Shown here piece after piece: positions 59,701 through 64,000 of a DNA stretch of 64,000 nucleotides. The notes below the pieces were generated by a model. That model worked only from the letters and a program-made list of their open reading frames with translations, did no database searches and was not told where the DNA came from. The translations under genes were made by a program, and so were the position numbers. How positions within the stretch are numbered: position 1 is the stretch's first letter; the number at the start of each line of letters is the position of its first letter. This stretch comes from Serinus canaria (taxonomy: Eukaryota; Chordata; Aves; Passeriformes; Fringillidae): positions 11,300,601 through 11,364,600 of the forward strand of contig NC_066326.1 of NCBI RefSeq assembly GCF_022539315.1, in the 5' to 3' direction.

Positions 59701-62700
59701 TGGAATGACAAAGTAGGAAGCAGAGCCTCTCAAGCACCTGCTGTGCACTATCCTTCCACATGCTGTTCCTGGAGGGTTAAAGAAAGACCAGTTTAGAATA
59801 AGAAAGGCAGACAAGAAGGTCTGTCTTTGCAAGTTAGATATCACATCAGAGCCAAAGTCACACGGTATACTGACTTCAGTGAGCCCACGGTGGTTGAGCA
59901 CTGTAGAGTGTCTTTGCTGGGCTCTCCTTGGGAGTTTTCCTTCTTCTCATGAGCAGTTTCTTCCATACTCAGAGAAGTGATGTTTTTCTAATCCCCCATC
60001 AAAAGGTTTCTCATTGGGCTTGCAATGTGACACCACTTAGAGCTGTGATCCCTTCAGAAATGGAGTGGTGATTCTGTTTGTACCTTTCACTGTGCTTCTC
60101 TATTGAAGAACAGAGCCTCTCTTGACCAAAATCTCTTGTCACACATTGTAAAATCAGCTCTGGATGCTTTTCAGCTACCCGAGCCTGGACAGAGTCCAGG
60201 CAGTGTCCCAAGCCCTGTTTTTCAGGGACATGTCTCTTGCCTGGCTCCCTTTCTGGGGATGTTGGATCAGAGATGAGAGCTCAGTAGCCCGTGGGCATTG
60301 TTGCATCGTCTGTCCTGACTGGCACTCTGGACTCTTCAGCAACTGTGGGGCCAATTCAATAAAGGGACATAACATCTGCATAGGAATTTTTTTTCCACAC
60401 AGACACACACACTTCATCCCTAGACAATGCAGGAACACTGCAAAGTGAGGCAAAGCTGTCGCCTCCTGAGCATTGCCCTTTTCTCATCTCTCCCGTCTGG
60501 TGTATGTCTCCAGATTTGCCTCCAGTCTTCAACAGAGCTCAGGTTCCTCTGGTTGAGCCTCCCACTCTGGCCACCAAAGGGCTTCCTCTGCTCTGAGAAC
60601 AAGTCCCTTTTAAAAGCAGCCTGACATCTTTCCTTTGTTCCTAGCTTTCCACTAGGATTTTCCATGATGCAATCCCGTATGGGGTTACTGGCAAAGAGCT
60701 GTTAAAAGTCAGTAGCTGTGCCTGGAGCAAACCCATTGTTCTGCCAGCACGGAGCCCTTCAATGCCGCTGACTCCTGCATGGCCTTGCTCCTGCCCCCCA
60801 GCCCCACCGGCGGGAGGGACGTCCAAATCCAGGAGGGAAACAGACATAAACGCCAGGCACAGCACAAAGAGCAAGGATTGATAAAACACAGCCACAGCCC
60901 CTGACCATCACTCTGGCTGTGGCTGGGGACTGGGCTCTGACTCACCAGATGCATCTCACTTTTCCTGGGCAAGTTCACAGGCTGCTGCTCCAGTGGAGAA
61001 GGGTTATTTTGGAGTGGAAAGTGAGAAGCTGTAGCCTTTATCCTTTTGGAGGAGCAATTTACAAGGAAAACAATGCAGGATTCTCTAGAATAAGGAGTAT
61101 TAGCTGCATCATCTTTTAAAAATAATTTAGCCAAGTGAATGTTGGCTGGGGATTAGCACCCTTGCAGGCACTTGGGTTGCAGTGAGGGGATGTTTGCTGA
61201 GATTTATTGATGTTGGGGATTGTTCCAAATGCATAGGTGACATCTAATGCCAAAGCAGATCTCTGGCTTGCTAATGAGGTAAGTCAAAGGCTCTGCAAAG
61301 TTTTCAGCAACACAGCCATTAACCCCAAGACTGCAATATCCTTTGTGTTTTTCCAGCATGTTCTGCCAAGATTTCGCCTTAAGCAGAGAAAAGATGAAAG
61401 CTAGAGCGTCTTACAGCTGAAAACTGCTGTCTTGTGTTGTTCCCTGGGACAGAGAAGAGCCTGTGTATAATCACCACTGAGCAGGGAAACATTCCTACTG
61501 TCCAGCACAGTCATTTTCTTTGGTGTTGGACAAGTGGAAAAAGGAAAAAAGCCACTGAGAATGGTCCTGTCTGGGGAGCTGCAATCTTACATCCCCCATC
61601 CTCCTCTGCTTCTGGTGCTCGGATTTACAGGGCCCCCAAACTCAAGTTTCAGAAGGGCTTTCTAGGTAGTTACATCAGATACTTCAGTTCCATCCAACAG
61701 GTCTTGTTATGGGAGTTACCTTTATGGGAATTACTTTTTGTGGTAGTAATGAGGTTTTCATCTCTACCCTTTACAAGGGCTTGCACACTTGAAACAGAGA
61801 CAGGCTGCAGTTGAATTCCGGTAGTAACTGACCAAGACTGATGATTGGAAAAATCCCTCAGCTAAGATATTTGTAGGAAATAAACAAATGTTGTTTTAAT
61901 GATGCTGAACTGTTTAGCGACTTCACTTTGATGTGCCTATGCTATTGTGTTGGAAGGACTTCAGCTTTTATATTTTGTCCTCTTCTGCAAAACATGAGAC
62001 ATTCATTCCTAGAAATTTCCTTCAGTTTTATTTAAATAAATTTTTAAAAGTACATCCCTCATAAAAAATGAAAAAGTTTAAAGTTAAAGCAATACTTTCG
62101 TTCTGCTCCAATGTTTTTTTTAAATAACAACTACATCAAAATTAAAATCAACATGATTTGGATATTTGAAGCAAAATTCTTGTTTCCTCTATAGTTTCTT
62201 GGTGAGGAATTACTTCCATTTGGGATACTTAGACAATTATTTGCAAAGTTAAAGGATAAAAGGAGAACAGTCCAGGGTCATAGATGTGTCAGTATCGTGG
62301 CTAGGTGCTGTGGGACTTCTTACTGTATTTCACTTGGAGAGTTGAAAAAACCAAGGCAGTGACTCAGTGGTAAACTAATGAATTACATCCAGCCTTCAAG
62401 GAAAAAAACCAAATAGTTGTGATGATAAGGTAACACGTGCCATGTTATTGTTAGAAGTATGCTTCAGTCTCATGTGTGGTGAATAAACAGCTTTGGTCTC
62501 CTTGCAATGAGAGAAACATTTTGTATCACCACTTGTACCATGAAAAAGATTTTCCTGACCACTCCTGGGGAAGTGATTCCAGTGTGGATCAGCGCTATTT
62601 CAAAGACTGGTTGTGATTGATTCACTTCACATAGCCATTCTTCACATCCTTTGTTTAGTGTCCAAAATGAGCAGCTCACCTGCCCTTCCAGCCCTCTGGA

Positions 62701-62900
62701 AGAGGCAAAGCCATCAGCAAAACCATGATTGTTTCCATGGTCCCCCTATTGTGCCACTTCAGACAGTGCCCAGCTTTGCTTGTGCCCTGGTCCAGCTTCA
62801 GATTTTACAGGGTTGCTGTTCCCAAAATACACATGGGCTGTGCCAAGGATGAGTCAGACAGAGGCTGTTAGTGGTGCACTGGGTGGTGCAAGTTAGCCCT
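56790..62900. other. Unique sequence without a supported gene
   Basis: Contains a 12-bp perfect palindrome GTGAACGTTCAC (58339-58350), an AT-rich block (58190-58510) and the strong hairpin at 59.1 kb. Overlapping frames at 58.5-59.3 kb and 60.2-61.1 kb show no coding bias. Confidence 0.33.
59125..59172. repeat. Perfect inverted repeat, 16-bp arms
   Basis: GCTGACTGGAGCAGGG (59125-59140) and CCCTGCTCCAGTCAGC (59157-59172) pair without mismatch around a 16-base loop. The loop itself contains TGCTCCA (59148-59154), which can pair with the 5' arm as an alternative fold. This is the most stable simple hairpin noticed in the window. Confidence 0.92.
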
Positions 62901-62939
62901 TATTCATGGGAGTCCATGAGCAATTAAAGGATGAAAATT

Positions 62940-63750
62940 GTAATTAATGCCAATCAGCATGAGTTAATGGAAAATAGAATGAGATGCCTCTCTTTAGTTT
63001 AGTTGATAAAAGTGATAGTAACATACAAGACTTCTGTGAGACATTTGACTGGGTACCACATGACATTTTGATTAAGGATCTAGAGCAGTATAAAATCAAG
63101 AGGGTGTGCATTAAATGGATTAAAACCTGGCTCCCTGACAAGTCTCCAAATGTAACTGTAAATCATCTGCCAGCTGTGTTTGTAGCAAAGTCCCTCCAGT
63201 ATTCTTGGTTTTAATATCTTTATCAATGACATGGAAGAAAAGGTAAAATCACCACTGATGTAGTCTGTTGATGGTGTGATGAGACAGAAACAGTAAATAA
63301 TGGAGAGGGGAGGCCACTGACAGGGAGGACTACAGAGCACTTGGGGAGCCAGCCCCAAGCAAACAACAAATATGGTGATGCAGGGGAATGCAAGAATAAA
63401 AGCTGTGTTTATGAGGCAGTGAACTCCAGGAAGAAGGATCCTGAAGAAGCTTTTGGGAAGCTTTTTTTTTTTTTTTTGAAAAGCTGCTTCACCAGCCAAA
63501 ATCAGTTGACTGGATGGTCTTGGTGCTGAGCTGTAACTGAGCAGGAAGACACTTGGAGGTAGAAAGAGAATAGAGTGTCTCTAATGTATTTCCTCCTGAT
63601 GGCAGTGCTGCTGTGGTGAGTAAAAGAATCAAAATGCTGGAGAGGGTTCAGGAAAGAGACAGGAAAATTTTGGAAAGATAGAAAAGCCCTGAGTAACTCT
63701 GTTTGCTAAGCCACCAGAGCAAAATTGAAGATAGAGTTGGTCCCAGTTTG
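62940..63750 (+). mobile_element. Old CR1-type LINE ORF2 relic, sense
   Basis: GACTTCTGTGAGACATTTGA, TGGGTACCACATGACATTTT, TTAAATGGATTAAAACCTGG, TTTATCAATGACATGGAAGA, AAACAACAAATATGG and later GGAGAGGGTTCAGGAAAGAG keep the order of a CR1 reverse transcriptase gene. The translated pieces (DFCETFDWVPHDILIKDLEQ) match the region around the RT D-x-x-K-A-F-D motif, here altered to C-E-T-F-D. The catalytic FADD segment is degraded and the frame is broken many times. Divergence is much greater than in the other CR1 copies, so this is an ancient amniote lineage. A T16 run (63462-63477) interrupts it. Confidence 0.8.
63462..63477 (+). repeat. T16 homopolymer
   Basis: Sixteen consecutive T residues interrupt the old CR1 relic and probably expanded or inserted after it decayed. 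Confidence 0.93.
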
Positions 63751-64000
63751 CAGATGTGGTGAGTGAAGTAAGTACTAGGATATTAATTTTTTTTCTGTAG
63801 TAGACCACTGCACAGCAACTGAAAGCTGAGTGTGAAGGCAGTCAGATGGGAAAAAAAGCTTCAAGGAGTCAGCTTAATCAGGAATTAATTTCTGCTGTCT
63901 GGGATCTTTGTCCAGGCTCAGCAACTCATGGCATATCCACAGCATGAACCAACATCTAGGACCAATTTAAGTGTAGTTGCACTGGTGGTGTTATGTATTT

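Noticed and set aside
1..64000. CRISPR arrays, bacterial operons, prophage or integrated viral genes
   Set aside because: No regularly spaced direct repeats, no dense same-strand gene runs and no recognisable viral or LTR structure were seen. The only reverse-transcriptase-related sequence is CR1.

Overview
The window looks like about 64 kb of bird nuclear DNA. The main evidence is several CR1 LINE fragments of avian type, some carrying the familiar antisense 3' end (ATCACAGAATGG...GGGTTG...GGGACC). Old MIR-like SINE relics are scattered between them, overall repeat density is low, and CpG is depleted outside three short islands. There are no operons, plasmid genes, phage genes or CRISPR arrays. 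I recognise no gene by name. Most long open frames are chance reading of non-coding sequence.

Region by region: 1-33.6 kb is gene-poor and mostly unique. It holds MIR relics (about 1.3, 19.4 and 20.8 kb), two short CR1 pieces (4.3 and 11.7 kb), a tRNA-like SINE relic (31.1 kb), AT-rich blocks with TAATTA and octamer motifs (about 1.0, 5.5 and 19.0 kb), and a few isolated exon-like segments that I list only tentatively. From 33.6 to 37.5 kb I predict a compact three-exon gene on the plus strand. A small CpG island with an Sp1-type GC box ends in a strong splice donor (33904). A coding exon follows (start codon at 35880, donor after 36149). A terminal exon (37286-37375) joins it in phase and is followed by AATAAA and a GT-rich element. 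The predicted product has 119 residues, is rich in Ala and Glu, helical and unrecognised.

From 37.6 to 64 kb no convincing coding exon is seen. This part holds one more CR1 end (37.7 kb), a hairpin-bearing block (41.2-41.7 kb), a strong CpG island with a CTCF-like site and a 10-bp tandem repeat (44.5-44.8 kb), further MIR relics (42.2, 48.8 and 52.2 kb), a pentanucleotide microsatellite (52.6 kb), a CR1 3' end on the plus strand (54.65-54.93 kb), a second small CpG island with duplicated 26-mers (55.7 kb), a block rich in POU and GATA motifs (56.65-56.76 kb), a perfect 16-bp-stem hairpin (59.1 kb) and an old CR1 ORF2 relic (62.9-63.7 kb).

Taken together, this reads as a regulatory, gene-sparse stretch around one possible small gene. 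All calls come from reading the sequence; no alignment or search was run, and repeat boundaries are approximate.
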